Source: an uncultured Burkholderiales bacterium (GTDB lineage Bacteria > Pseudomonadota > Gammaproteobacteria > Burkholderiales > Burkholderiaceae_C). From it: a DNA stretch of 64,000 nucleotides. The DNA lies in contig CAIVLE010000088.1 in assembly GCA_903906635.1 (NCBI GenBank), positions 1 to 64,000 of the forward strand, written 5' to 3'. The notes under the pieces are model-generated. The model had not been told where the DNA came from. It ran no database searches and saw only the letters and a list, made by a program, of their open reading frames with translations. Shown here piece by piece: positions 8,819 through 18,433 of the stretch (positions are counted from its first letter, which is position 1; the number at the start of each line of letters is the position of its first letter). Made by a program: the position numbers and the translations under genes.

Positions 8819-10099
8819 ATGGCGCGGATACTGATTGTTGGCGGATCACTGGGTGGCCTGATGGCTGCCAACATGCTGCTCAAAGACGGCCACGATGTGC
8901 GTGTGCTCGAAAAAGTGCGCGGCTCGATGGACGGGCGGGGCGCGGGCATCGTGACCCACGACGCCTTGACCGATGGCTTGAAGCGTGCCGGCTTGGACGA
9001 TTGCGAGTCTTTGGGCGTGGCTATCGAGGGGCGCATGTCACTCAACCACGATGGATCGGTGGGTATTCAAATTGACATGCCCCAAGTACTCACCTCGTGG
9101 AGTCGCCTCTACCACTTGCTACACCGCTTGGTGCCTGCTGAGCGTTATTTACAAGGCGTGTCGGTGGAGCGTGTGGATCAATTGGCAGACCGTGTCGTGG
9201 TGCATGCGCTGGATGGCCAACAGCGCATCACTTTCGAAGCCGACTTGGTGGTGGCCAGTGATGGCATCCGCTCGGCCGTGCGACAACAGTTTGCTCCACA
9301 CATCCAACCCGTGTATGCAGGCTATGTGGCTTGGCGTGGGGTGTGTGACGAGTCGGTGTTGTCGCAGTTGACCTTGGGCACCGTGTTTGACACCTTTGGA
9401 TTTTGTTTGCCCGTGGGTGAACAAATCATCGGCTACCCCGTCGCCGGCCCCGGCAACGACACCCGTCGGGGCCGACGTGCGTATAACTTTGTGTGGTACC
9501 GCCCCGCACCTGCAGGGCCCTCGCTGGATGCCTTGCTCACCGACGCCGATGGAGTGCACCATCCTGGGGGCATTTCACCCAACAAAGTCTCATGGAAAAA
9601 CGTCTCTGACATGCGCCAAGACGCGCGACGCATTTTGGCGCCACAGTTTGCAGAGATGATTGAAAAAACCGCCCAACCCTTTTTGCAACCGATCTACGAC
9701 TTGGCTTCCAGCCAAATCGCCTTTGATCGCGTGGCCTTGATGGGCGACGCTTCTTTTGTGGGGCGTCCCCATATTGGCATGGGCGTGACCAAAGCGGCCC
9801 AAGACGCTGGCGCACTGGCACAGGCTATTCGCCAATTTGGTGCCACTGCGCAAGCATTGCGCGCGTATGAGCAGCAACGTTTGCCTGAGTGCCAAATGGC
9901 GGTGGATCGTGCACGTTGGCTGGGCGCTTACATGCAGTCGCAAGCCGCAGGCAATGACTCCCATACCACCGAGCGCAACGCGCGCGAGGTGGTGGCAGAG
10001 ACCGCGATTGACTTGGGCCGCTATGGCCATGTCAGCGCATTCAGACCCACCGCAGCACCGACACAACAACACGCTGACGCCAAGCACGTCGAGCATTGA
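8819..10099 (+). CDS. FAD-dependent monooxygenase, resembling 2,6-dihydroxypyridine 3-monooxygenase family
   Basis: MARILIVGGSLGGLMAANMLLKDGHDVRVLEKV...GRGAGIVTH: GxGxxG Rossmann motif with DHPH-style VGGS(L/I)xGL and RGAGIVxH; GDASFVGRPHIGMGVTKAAQDA FAD motif. Confidence 0.75.
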   Translation: MARILIVGGSLGGLMAANMLLKDGHDVRVLEKVRGSMDGRGAGIVTHDALTDGLKRAGLDDCESLGVAIEGRMSLNHDGSVGIQIDMPQVLTSWSRLYHLLHRLVPAERYLQGVSVERVDQLADRVVVHALDGQQRITFEADLVVASDGIRSAVRQQFAPHIQPVYAGYVAWRGVCDESVLSQLTLGTVFDTFGFCLPVGEQIIGYPVAGPGNDTRRGRRAYNFVWYRPAPAGPSLDALLTDADGVHHPGGISPNKVSWKNVSDMRQDARRILAPQFAEMIEKTAQPFLQPIYDLASSQIAFDRVALMGDASFVGRPHIGMGVTKAAQDAGALAQAIRQFGATAQALRAYEQQRLPECQMAVDRARWLGAYMQSQAAGNDSHTTERNAREVVAETAIDLGRYGHVSAFRPTAAPTQQHADAKHVEH

Positions 10100-10130
10100 T
10101 TTCATTTCAACCACCCGAGGAGACACACGC

Positions 10131-11381
10131 ATGAACAACCCTTCTAATTCCAAACTTCCCAGCCGTCGTCAACTGCTGCAAATGGGCGCCGCAGCGGGCG
10201 CAGCGGGTAGCGCACCGTTTTTGTTCAACATCGCCAGCGCTCAAACGGCCCCCATCAAAATTGGCTTTTTAGTGCCTTTGACCGGGGCTTACTCCACTGA
10301 GGCGCAAGACCAAGTGCGTGCGGCTGAATTGGCCATCAAGGAGTTCAACGACGCCGGTGGCTTCAACGGCCGCAAGGCCGAGTTGCTGGTGCGCGACGAC
10401 AAGCTCAACCCAGGTGAAGCGGCCTCTCGCACCCTGGAGTTGATTGAAAAAGACAAGGTCGATTTCATGGCGGGTTCTTTGTCTGCCGCCACCCAGCTGT
10501 CGATGAATGCTGTCACGCGCGAGCGCAAGATGATCTTCAACTCGATCAGCCAATCGGATGCCATCAACGAGGTCAAGGATTGGAGTCCTTACACCTTCCA
10601 CGAGGCGCTCAACCCCCACATGACTGCGGGCGCGGTGGCGCGTTACGCGTTTCCTAAATTTGGCAAGCGCGTTGTCTACCTGACAGCCGACTACGCCTAT
10701 GGCCACGAGATGGTGCGCGGCTTTGAGCGCGCCGGTCAATCGTTGGGCGCCACCACCTTGGCCGACATCCGTCACCCAATTGGTGCCTCCGACTTCTCGG
10801 CGTTTTTGCCCCGCATTCAGGCCCTCAACCCCGACATTTTGGTGATGTGTAACTTTGGCCGCGACTTGCTCAACGCCACCAAGCAAGCCACGGACTTTGG
10901 TTTGAAGGAAAAAACCCGCATCATCACCCCCGTGCTGTTGTTCACCGCGCGTCAAGCCGGTGGCGCAGAGGTGTTTGATGGCGTGGTGGGTGGCACCTCG
11001 TATTACTGGGGTATTGAAGACAAAGTGCCAGCAGCCAAGGCCTTCAACGACAAGTACCGCAAAGCCTACAACGGGGCCGTGCCAACTGACTACGGCGCAT
11101 TGGGCTACGCCGGTATCCGCAGCATCTTGCAAGGCGTCTTGGATGCCAAGAGCACCGATTCCAACAAAGTCAGCGATGCCATGGGGCGCATGAAATACAA
11201 CTGGTACAAGGGCGACCAGTACTACCGCAAGTGCGACCACCAATCGGTTCAGTCGGTCATCATCGTCGAGTCCAAGTCCAAGGGCATGAAAGACAAGAAC
11301 GACGTGTTCAACGTGGTCAGCACCGATGCGCCTGCCGAAGCCACTTTGCGCAGCTGCAGCGAACTCGGCCACAAGGCCTAA
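10131..11381 (+). CDS. Branched-chain amino acid-type ABC transporter substrate-binding protein (LivK-like), Tat-like leader
   Basis: MNNPSNSKLPSRRQLLQMGAAAGAAGSAPFLFNIASAQTAPIKIGFLVPLTGAYSTEAQDQ; periplasmic-binding-protein type 1 domain; followed by permease and ATPase genes. Confidence 0.93.
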   Translation: MNNPSNSKLPSRRQLLQMGAAAGAAGSAPFLFNIASAQTAPIKIGFLVPLTGAYSTEAQDQVRAAELAIKEFNDAGGFNGRKAELLVRDDKLNPGEAASRTLELIEKDKVDFMAGSLSAATQLSMNAVTRERKMIFNSISQSDAINEVKDWSPYTFHEALNPHMTAGAVARYAFPKFGKRVVYLTADYAYGHEMVRGFERAGQSLGATTLADIRHPIGASDFSAFLPRIQALNPDILVMCNFGRDLLNATKQATDFGLKEKTRIITPVLLFTARQAGGAEVFDGVVGGTSYYWGIEDKVPAAKAFNDKYRKAYNGAVPTDYGALGYAGIRSILQGVLDAKSTDSNKVSDAMGRMKYNWYKGDQYYRKCDHQSVQSVIIVESKSKGMKDKNDVFNVVSTDAPAEATLRSCSELGHKA

Positions 11382-11402
11382 GGCAATCAGGAGACAAGTC
11401 CC

Positions 11403-12287
11403 GTGACAGACATCACCCTCAATTTGTTCATGCTGCAGCTGGTGACCGGCGTGGCCTTGGGCGCTGTGTATGCGCTCTTGGCCATGGGCCTGTCGCTGAT
11501 TTTTGGCATGTTGACCGTGGTGAATTTTGCCCATGGGGCTTTCTTCATGATCGGCTCCTTTTTAGGCGTTTATTTCTTGGGCCTGACCGGCAGCTTTGTG
11601 CTGGGGCTCTTGATCGCCCCCCTTGTGGTGGGCGCTTTGGGTTTGTTGGCCGAGCGCTTTTTGGTGAGGCCTTTGTACGGGCGTGGCATCGATTACCCCT
11701 TGCTGCTGACCTTTGGTCTGTCGTATGTGTTGATCGATCTGGCGCGGGTGTTGTTTGGCATAGAAGGCTTGCCGTCGTCTACGCCAGCGGCGTTGCGGGG
11801 GGCGGTTAATTTGGGCTTTGGCCACTTTCCGCTGTACCGCTTGTTTTTGATTGTGGCAACGGCGGTGGTGAGTGTGGGGCTGTGGTTGTTTCTGGAGAAG
11901 ACGCGCTACGGCTTGATCATCCGTGCGGGCTCACGCGACTCGGAGATCGTGCGTGTGTTGGGCGTGGACATTGCCAAGGTGTGGTTCTTGGTGTTTGGTT
12001 TGGGCACGGCGATCGCAGGTTTGTCCGGGGTCTTGGCCGCTCCCACACGGGCTGTCAACCCTGAGATGGGGATTCCGGTGCTGGCCGAGTCGTTTGTGGT
12101 CACGGTGGTGGGGGGCATGGGCTCGCTGCCGGGGGCTGTGGTGGCTGGCCTCTTGGTGGGGGTGGTGTTCAGCCTGACCTCGCTGGTTGCGCCTGAATTT
12201 GCCGAGCTGTCAATCTTTGTGTTGATGGCGCTGGTGTTGTTGGTTAGGCCGCAAGGCTTCTTTGGCAAAGCGGGGGCGTTGGGATGA
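11403..12287 (+). CDS. livH: Branched-chain-type ABC transporter permease (LivH)
   Basis: MQLVTGVALGAVYALLAMGLSLIFGMLTVVNFAHGAFFMIG: canonical LivH signature. Confidence 0.93.
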   Translation: MTDITLNLFMLQLVTGVALGAVYALLAMGLSLIFGMLTVVNFAHGAFFMIGSFLGVYFLGLTGSFVLGLLIAPLVVGALGLLAERFLVRPLYGRGIDYPLLLTFGLSYVLIDLARVLFGIEGLPSSTPAALRGAVNLGFGHFPLYRLFLIVATAVVSVGLWLFLEKTRYGLIIRAGSRDSEIVRVLGVDIAKVWFLVFGLGTAIAGLSGVLAAPTRAVNPEMGIPVLAESFVVTVVGGMGSLPGAVVAGLLVGVVFSLTSLVAPEFAELSIFVLMALVLLVRPQGFFGKAGALG

Positions 12288-13267
12288 GTGATGTGTTCAA
12301 AGACAGTGTCCAGTGGGTGGCGCGTCACCGGGTTGGCGCTGTGCTGGCCTTTTTGCTGGTGTTTCCGCTGCTCATGCCTTATGAGGCATTGGCGGTCAAT
12401 ATCTTGATCTTTGGTCTGTATGCGGTGGGCTTTAACCTGGTATTTGGGTATACAGGCATGCTGTCGTTTGGTCATGCGGCCTTTTTAGGCGTGGGGGGCT
12501 ACCTCACGGGCATCTCCATGGTTTTCTTCAACCTGCATTGGTTACCCGCCATCGTGGTGGGGGTCATCGCGGCGTTGTTGGTGGGTTTGGTGATGGGCTA
12601 CATCGCCATTCGCACGCGCGGCATTTATTTTTCAATGGTGACCTTGGCCTTGGGGCAAATCGTGTACTACGCGTTCTACAAGGCGGAGAAGTGGACCGGC
12701 GGTGAAAACGGCTTTCGCGGCATCAAACCCGAAGCCATCGACATCGGGCCGGTGCATCTGGACTTTTTGAACCCCATGTCCAAGTACTACATCTTGCTTT
12801 TCTTTGTGGCCCTGGCCCTGTGGCTGGTCTCACGGGTGTTGGCCTCGCCGTTTGGTTCGGTGATCGAAGCCATCCGCGAGAACGACAAACGCACAGCTGC
12901 TTGCGGCTACGACGTGGACCGCGCCAAGTTGCTGGTGTTTGTCATTTCAGCGGGCATTTGCGGTTTGGCCGGTTCGTTGCGGGCCTTGCATCTGTCGGTG
13001 GTCCCCGTTGATTCCTTGCACTACTTGCAGTCGGGTCAAGCGGTGATGATGTGTTTGCTGGGTGGTATGGGAACTTTCTTTGGTCCGTTTGTCGGTGCAG
13101 GCGTCTTCTTGTACTTGGAGGATGTGGTGACCACGCTCACGCGATATTGGATGGCCGTTGTGGGCATCTTGTTCATGGCCTTGGTCTTGTTTTTCCCGCG
13201 CGGCATTTGGGGTACTTGGATGCACACCCTGTCCAAGCGCGGCGTGTTGAAGGGAGCGCACGCATGA
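12284..13267 (+). CDS. livM: Branched-chain-type ABC transporter permease (LivM)
   Basis: ILIFGLYAVGFNLVFGYTGMLSFGHAAFLGVGGYLTG: canonical LivM signature; 4-nt overlap with livH. Confidence 0.93.
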   Translation: MSDVFKDSVQWVARHRVGAVLAFLLVFPLLMPYEALAVNILIFGLYAVGFNLVFGYTGMLSFGHAAFLGVGGYLTGISMVFFNLHWLPAIVVGVIAALLVGLVMGYIAIRTRGIYFSMVTLALGQIVYYAFYKAEKWTGGENGFRGIKPEAIDIGPVHLDFLNPMSKYYILLFFVALALWLVSRVLASPFGSVIEAIRENDKRTAACGYDVDRAKLLVFVISAGICGLAGSLRALHLSVVPVDSLHYLQSGQAVMMCLLGGMGTFFGPFVGAGVFLYLEDVVTTLTRYWMAVVGILFMALVLFFPRGIWGTWMHTLSKRGVLKGAHA

Positions 13268-14010
13268 GGGCCGCCGAATTTTTGGATGTGCGCAATGTCA
13301 GCCGACACTTTGGTCACTTCAAGGCCTTATCGGACGTGTCGGTGTCTTTTCCCCCCAACCAGTTGACTGCCATCATCGGCCCAAATGGCGCGGGCAAGAG
13401 CACCTTTTTCAATGTGCTGAGCGGTGCCTTGCCGCCCACCACTGGTGAGATCTTCTTTGAAGGTCAAAACATCACCGGACTGGCCCCGCATGAATACGCC
13501 CGGCGCGGCATTGCCAAGAGTTTTCAAATCACCAACGTGTTCAAGCAACTCAGCGTGCATGAGAACGTGCGGGTGGCTGCGCAAATGCGCTACAGCCGCT
13601 TTGACATCCTCACGCCGCGTCACCTGTTGCGCGAAGCGATTGACGAGGCCGATGCCTTGCTCGAACGCGTGGGGTTGATCCAGCTGCGCGACAAAACCGT
13701 GGCTGACTTGGCCCACGGCCAACAGCGCTCGCTTGAAATTGCCATGGCGCTGGCGGCCAGTCCCAAACTGTTGTTGATGGACGAACCCACGGCGGGTATG
13801 TCGCCCCAAGAGACCACAGCCATGATGGACTTGATTGTCGAATTGGCCCAGGAGCGCACCGTGATTTTGGTGGAGCACAAAATGAAATTGGTGATGGGAA
13901 TTTGCGAGCGTTTGATCGTGTTGCACCACGGCGAATTTTTAGCCCAAGGCACACCCGACGATATTCGCAATAACGACGAAGTGCGTCGTGTTTATTTAGG
14001 TCAGGGTTGA
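13264..14010 (+). CDS. livG: ABC transporter ATP-binding protein (LivG)
   Basis: MRAAEFLDVRNVSRHFGHFKALSDVSVSFPPNQLTAIIGPNGAGKSTFFNVLSG; Walker A, LAHGQQRSLEIAMALA, DEPTAGMSPQET. Confidence 0.94.
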   Translation: MRAAEFLDVRNVSRHFGHFKALSDVSVSFPPNQLTAIIGPNGAGKSTFFNVLSGALPPTTGEIFFEGQNITGLAPHEYARRGIAKSFQITNVFKQLSVHENVRVAAQMRYSRFDILTPRHLLREAIDEADALLERVGLIQLRDKTVADLAHGQQRSLEIAMALAASPKLLLMDEPTAGMSPQETTAMMDLIVELAQERTVILVEHKMKLVMGICERLIVLHHGEFLAQGTPDDIRNNDEVRRVYLGQG

Positions 14011-14735
14011 AGATGACAACACCCACTCCTTTGTTGGATGTCCGTGGTTTGAATGCGTGGTACGACCGCAGCCACGTGGTGCAAGACGTGTCGTTTCATG
14101 TCGATGCAGGCGAGATCGTGACCCTCATGGGGCGTAACGGCGCGGGCAAAACGACCACCTTACGCACGCTCATGGGCCTGGTCACCAAGTGCACCGGCAG
14201 TGCTGTGTTTGCAGGCCAAGACTTGTTGACTCAAGCTGCCCATGCGCGTTTTCACGCTGGCTTTGCCTACGTGCCAGAAGACCGACGCATCGTGCCTTCT
14301 TTGACGGTGCGAGAGAACTTGCAACTGGGGCTTTTGGCGAGTCGGCGCAAGGTCGACATCGATGCGCGTATTGAAGTGATTGCTGAAACCTTCCCGCGTT
14401 TGAAAGAACGTTTGTCGCAAGAGGCCACGTCAATGTCGGGGGGGGAGCAGCAGATGCTGGCCATCGCGCGCGCCATGATGGCCGAGCCACGCATGATTTT
14501 GTTGGACGAGCCATCCGAGGGCATCATGCCCGTGTTGGTGGATGAGATGTTTGAGCTGTTTTCGGGCATGAAGGCACAAGGCATCACCATCTTGTTGGTC
14601 GAGCAAAACGTGTCTCGTGCTTTGTCGGTCTCCGACCGGGCCTATATCTTGGACCAAGGCCTGATCGTGCATGAGGGCAGTGCCCAAGCTTTGCTGGCTG
14701 ACGAGGCGATTCAAAACCAATACTGCGCCGTTTAA
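14007..14735 (+). CDS. livF: ABC transporter ATP-binding protein (LivF)
   Basis: LLDVRGLNAWYDRSHVVQDVSFHVDAGEIVTLMGRNGAGKTTTLRTLMG; SGGEQQMLAIARAMM; DEPSEGIMP. Confidence 0.94.
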   Translation: MKMTTPTPLLDVRGLNAWYDRSHVVQDVSFHVDAGEIVTLMGRNGAGKTTTLRTLMGLVTKCTGSAVFAGQDLLTQAAHARFHAGFAYVPEDRRIVPSLTVRENLQLGLLASRRKVDIDARIEVIAETFPRLKERLSQEATSMSGGEQQMLAIARAMMAEPRMILLDEPSEGIMPVLVDEMFELFSGMKAQGITILLVEQNVSRALSVSDRAYILDQGLIVHEGSAQALLADEAIQNQYCAV

Positions 14736-14780
14736 GCGTTGCGCCTTGAACGCCCGGTCTTTGCATACTCTGTGAGCCCT

Positions 14781-14815
14781 AAGAGTGAACGGCCCCCTTT
14801 GGGCCGCTCGCTCTT
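14781..14815. terminator. Candidate (bidirectional) stem-loop between convergent livF and DUF1080 gene
   Basis: AAGAGTGAACGGCCC-CCTTT-GGGCCGCTCGCTCTT, imperfect inverted repeat (2 mismatches) in the convergent intergenic gap; no T-run. Confidence 0.5.
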
Positions 14816-14825
14816 GACGGCACCA

Positions 14826-15428
14826 TCAAATCGGGCGAATCAGCACCTTGCTGAACTTCACAATGCCGCTGCCGTACTGCAGTGCGAGATGGCCTTTGGA
14901 CAACTTGCTGTCGGTCGCATCTGCGGTGACCACGCCATTGAGTTTGACGATCAAGCGATCGCCTTTGGCAGTGATTTCCAGTTTATTCCACTGCCCGCCT
15001 GCCTTGGGCATGGGGGAGACCTTGGCCACGTCCACAATCGCCCCAGTGCCGTAAGAGGGGTCAGGACGGGTGTCCCAGATGTTGATTTCGTAGCAGTTGT
15101 CAGCGCCAATTTTTTTCGGGTCTTGGCAGCGGATGAAGATGCCGCTATTGGTTTGTGAGTCGACCCAGAACTCGGCATAGATTTCTTGGTCAGCAAAGCT
15201 CTCTTTTGTGACCAGATAGCTGGGGCCCACTTTTTGAATCAGATCGGCTTGCAACAAGCCGTCTTGGATGCGCCAGTTGCCGTCGCCCACCACGCTGTAG
15301 CCGTTGAGGTTGCTGTGGCCGTCGAACAAGGTGGTCCAGCTCTTGTCATGCGAGCTGAGGTTGGCGCAGGCGCTCAAGCTCAGGGCAGCTGTGGCTGCGG
15401 CAATTCGTCTCCAAGTGAAAGTTGGCAT
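14826..15428 (-). CDS. DUF1080 (3-keto-disaccharide hydrolase-like) lipoprotein
   Basis: MPTFTWRRIAAATAALSLSACANLSSHDKSWTTLFDGHSNLNGYSVVGDGNWRIQDGLLQAD...NSGIFIRCQDP; lipobox LSAC. Confidence 0.83.
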   Translation of the reverse strand: MPTFTWRRIAAATAALSLSACANLSSHDKSWTTLFDGHSNLNGYSVVGDGNWRIQDGLLQADLIQKVGPSYLVTKESFADQEIYAEFWVDSQTNSGIFIRCQDPKKIGADNCYEINIWDTRPDPSYGTGAIVDVAKVSPMPKAGGQWNKLEITAKGDRLIVKLNGVVTADATDSKLSKGHLALQYGSGIVKFSKVLIRPI

Positions 15429-15459
15429 CGGTGGCTCCTTTTGTCGTGGGTTAAAAACT

Positions 15460-16656
15460 TCAGCCTGCATCCAGGCTGACGGTGGCTGCGTTGTACTCAA
15501 ACAGCCAGCTGTAGCGGGCGTTGATCTTTTCAGTCGTCCATTCGCTACTCACGTAGCTTTGTGCGCCTTGTGCATCGCTGAGCAATGGGTTGTGAAAACG
15601 TTTGGCATTTTCGGTCGAACCTACCACGATTTTGGAGGTGCGCTCCAAACGCACCGCCTCGTAGCGCGACAGGGCGGTCTCGGGCTGGTCGGCAAAGCGC
15701 TCCAAGCAGCGGGCCAAGACGATGGCGTCTTCAAGAGCCATCATGGCGCCTTGGGCCAAAAATGGCAGAGTGGGGTGGCAGGCATCGCCCAGCAAGCTGA
15801 TGCGACCTCGCTGCCAAGTCGCCAGGGGCGGGCGCCCCATCAACGCCCACTTGTAAGGAGTCTCGATGTGGGAGATCATCTCGTGCACATCGCTGTGCCA
15901 GCCAGCAAAATCTTGGGCGCATTCGGCCTTGCTGCCACGTTCGTTCCAAGACTCTTGCTGCCAGTCGTCGCGCTCCACAATGCCCACAAAGTTGACCAAC
16001 TCGCCCCGGCGAACTGGGTAGTGCACCACATGGCGCCCTGGCCCCACCCAGTTGATGCCGATCGGGCGTTGCAGATGCGCTGACAGATCTTGGGCTCTGA
16101 TCAGGCCTCGCCACGCCATGCAGCCGGTGAATACGGGCTGGTCGGCACCAAACAGGCCACGCCTTACCACCGAGTGCACGCCGTCGGCGCCAATCAGCAC
16201 ATCCCCTAGGGCAGACTCACCGTGCTCAAAGTGCAGGCAGACGGTTTGCCCTTCTTGCTGGATGTCTTTGACTTTGTGGTTCAGGTGCACGCAGCCTGGG
16301 CGCAGTTTGTTCAAGGCATCGACCAACACGCGGTGCATGTCGGCTCGGTGCAGCATCAAGTAGGGGTGGCCGTAGCGCTCGAGCGACTCGGCACCCAAGT
16401 CAAACAATTTCCAGGTCTGTCCAGTGCTCCACAGGCGTATCTCTTTGCCTGTGGGGTGGCAGGCCACGGCGCTGAGCTCATCCCCGATCCCTAGCTCGTC
16501 AAACAGACGCGAGCCATTGGCGCTCATTTGCACCCCCGCACCCACTTCGCCCAGCACGGCTGCTTGCTCGTACACGGCCACGTCAAAGCCTTTTTGGGCC
16601 AAAGCCAGGGCGGCCATCAGGCCCCCAATGCCTGCCCCTGCAATCAGTATGCGCAT
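15460..16656 (-). CDS. FAD-dependent aromatic hydroxylase (salicylate / 3-hydroxybenzoate 6- / 6-hydroxynicotinate hydroxylase family)
   Basis: MRILIAGAGIGGLMAALALAQKGFDVAVYEQAAVLGEVGAGVQMSANGSRLFDELG; IGADGVHSVVR; GDACHPTLPFLAQGAMMALEDAIVLARCL. Confidence 0.85.
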   Translation of the reverse strand: MRILIAGAGIGGLMAALALAQKGFDVAVYEQAAVLGEVGAGVQMSANGSRLFDELGIGDELSAVACHPTGKEIRLWSTGQTWKLFDLGAESLERYGHPYLMLHRADMHRVLVDALNKLRPGCVHLNHKVKDIQQEGQTVCLHFEHGESALGDVLIGADGVHSVVRRGLFGADQPVFTGCMAWRGLIRAQDLSAHLQRPIGINWVGPGRHVVHYPVRRGELVNFVGIVERDDWQQESWNERGSKAECAQDFAGWHSDVHEMISHIETPYKWALMGRPPLATWQRGRISLLGDACHPTLPFLAQGAMMALEDAIVLARCLERFADQPETALSRYEAVRLERTSKIVVGSTENAKRFHNPLLSDAQGAQSYVSSEWTTEKINARYSWLFEYNAATVSLDAG

Positions 16657-16663
16657 GTGGATC

Positions 16664-17683
16664 TCACTCGGGTTTGATGTTGCGACGGGTAACAATGGTG
16701 CGCCACTTGTTGAGGTCTTGCTCAATGGCTTGACCCAAAAATTCAGCACTTGAATTGACCGGCTCCAAGCCCCCCGCCACGATTTGTGCGCGTGTGTTGG
16801 GCTCGGTGACGACCTTGAGCAGGGCTTTCTCCAGCACGGCGGTGACTGGCGCCGGGGTGTTGGCAGGGGCCACCAAGCCAAACCAGGAGTAGGCTTCCCA
16901 GGAGGCTTTGCCCACCAACTCGCCCATGGTGGGGATGTCTGGCAAACCCGGGTAGCGCTTGGCACCGGCGACGGCATAGGTATTGACCTTGCCGGCCTTG
17001 ATCTGTGGCGTCATGAACTGGGCGGTTTCAAAAATCAAATCGACTTGACCGCCAAGCAAATCGTTGAGCGCCGGGGCCCCCCCACGGTAGGGAATGTGCA
17101 CCAAGCTCACGCCCGTCATTTCTTGAAACAGCTCTCCCGCCAAATGGCCAATCGAGCCCGTGCCTGCTGTGGCGTAGCTCAAGCGGTTGGTTTTGGCATA
17201 GGCCAGCAACTCGGGCATGGTTTTGGCGGGCAAGCCAGCACGCCCGGCCAGCATCATCGGTCCGCGCACCACCATGCCAATGGGTTGAAATGATTTGACT
17301 GGGTCGTAGTTGAGGCTAGGGTATAGCGCGGGGGCCACCACCAAGCTGCTGGTGCCGCCCCACAGCAAGGTGTAGCCGTCGGCGGGGGCGCGCGCCACAA
17401 AGCTCGAACCCACGGTGCCCGCGGCACCGGCGCGGTTGTCAATCACCACCGGTTGTCCCAGCACCTGAGACAGCTCTTTGCCGATCAGGCGGGCGTTGGC
17501 ATCGGTGGGGCCGCCAGCTGCAAAGGGCACCACGATGGTGATGGCTTTGCTTGGAAAAGTCTCGGCCACGGCGGCGCTGCACAGGCACAGGCAGCCAGCC
17601 AAGAGCAGCAAAGCGCGGCGAACATGGAACACAGGGTGAGACTGAACGGCGTGCAAGCAAGGCATGGGGGAAGACTCCAGCAT
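16664..17683 (-). CDS. Tripartite tricarboxylate transporter (Bug family) substrate-binding protein
   Basis: FPSKAITIVVPFAAGGPTDANARLIGKELSQVLGQPVVIDNRAGAAGTVGSSFVARAPADGYTLL: Bug signature. Confidence 0.92.
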   Translation of the reverse strand: MLESSPMPCLHAVQSHPVFHVRRALLLLAGCLCLCSAAVAETFPSKAITIVVPFAAGGPTDANARLIGKELSQVLGQPVVIDNRAGAAGTVGSSFVARAPADGYTLLWGGTSSLVVAPALYPSLNYDPVKSFQPIGMVVRGPMMLAGRAGLPAKTMPELLAYAKTNRLSYATAGTGSIGHLAGELFQEMTGVSLVHIPYRGGAPALNDLLGGQVDLIFETAQFMTPQIKAGKVNTYAVAGAKRYPGLPDIPTMGELVGKASWEAYSWFGLVAPANTPAPVTAVLEKALLKVVTEPNTRAQIVAGGLEPVNSSAEFLGQAIEQDLNKWRTIVTRRNIKPE

Positions 17684-17825
17684 TGTGAGATGTACCCCAA
17701 GGATACAAAAACTACATTGGACGATGTTTCTTTTTCAGTCTGCGCAAAACTAATTTTCAGCCCAAGCGTTGACGCTTGGCGGGACTGCTTCTAGAGTCTG
17801 CGCCATTCAATCTAAAGGACTGGTC

Positions 17826-18431
17826 ATGACACACGAGATGGAACAACAACTTCGAATTCGCCAACTGGTGGAGAACTGGGCCGTATGGCGCGATGCAGGC
17901 ATGTGGGAGCGGTTTCGCACCGTGTGGCATGACGACGGCGTGATGATGGCGACTTGGTTTCAGGGGCCGTTTGAGGAGTTCATTCGTGTCACCATCGAGG
18001 GCTGGAACAAAGGCGTGAGCATCCTGCACTTTTTGGGCGGCTCTTCCATTGACGTGCAGGGCACGCGTGCGATCGCACAAACCAAGATGACCATCTCCCA
18101 GCGCGGCTTGATCGAGGGCGTGTTGTGCGACGTGGTGTGTACGGGTCGTTTTTATGACTTTTTTGAAGAACGCAACGGTCAATGGGGCTTGGTGCACCGC
18201 CAGCCGATTTATGAAAAAGACCGTGTTGACCCTGTCGACTCGGCCGCCACCTTGCACATCGACCAAGCCGCTTTGGCCAACTTCCCAGAGGGTTACCGCC
18301 ACTTGGCCTATATCCAAACCCGCATTGGTTACACCGTCAAGATGGACATGCCCATGCTCAAGGGCGAGGGGGTGCAAGACCTGTACCGCCGTGGCGCCGA
18401 TTGGTTGGCTGGTAAGCCCCTGGAGCGTTGA
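17826..18431 (+). CDS. NTF2/SnoaL-like family protein
   Basis: MTHEMEQQLRIRQLVENWAVWRDAGMWERFRTVWHDDGVMMATWFQGPFEEFI: SnoaL-like N-terminus. Confidence 0.75.
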   Translation: MTHEMEQQLRIRQLVENWAVWRDAGMWERFRTVWHDDGVMMATWFQGPFEEFIRVTIEGWNKGVSILHFLGGSSIDVQGTRAIAQTKMTISQRGLIEGVLCDVVCTGRFYDFFEERNGQWGLVHRQPIYEKDRVDPVDSAATLHIDQAALANFPEGYRHLAYIQTRIGYTVKMDMPMLKGEGVQDLYRRGADWLAGKPLER

Positions 18432-18433
18432 TC

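Noticed and set aside
9837-10130. N-terminal extension of the livK-like ORF
   Set aside because: Overlaps the preceding monooxygenase in another frame; the Tat-like leader begins at 10131.
10269-11534. 421-aa minus-strand ORF opposite the livK-like gene
   Set aside because: Spans the livK-like/livH boundary on the opposite strand; artefactual composition.
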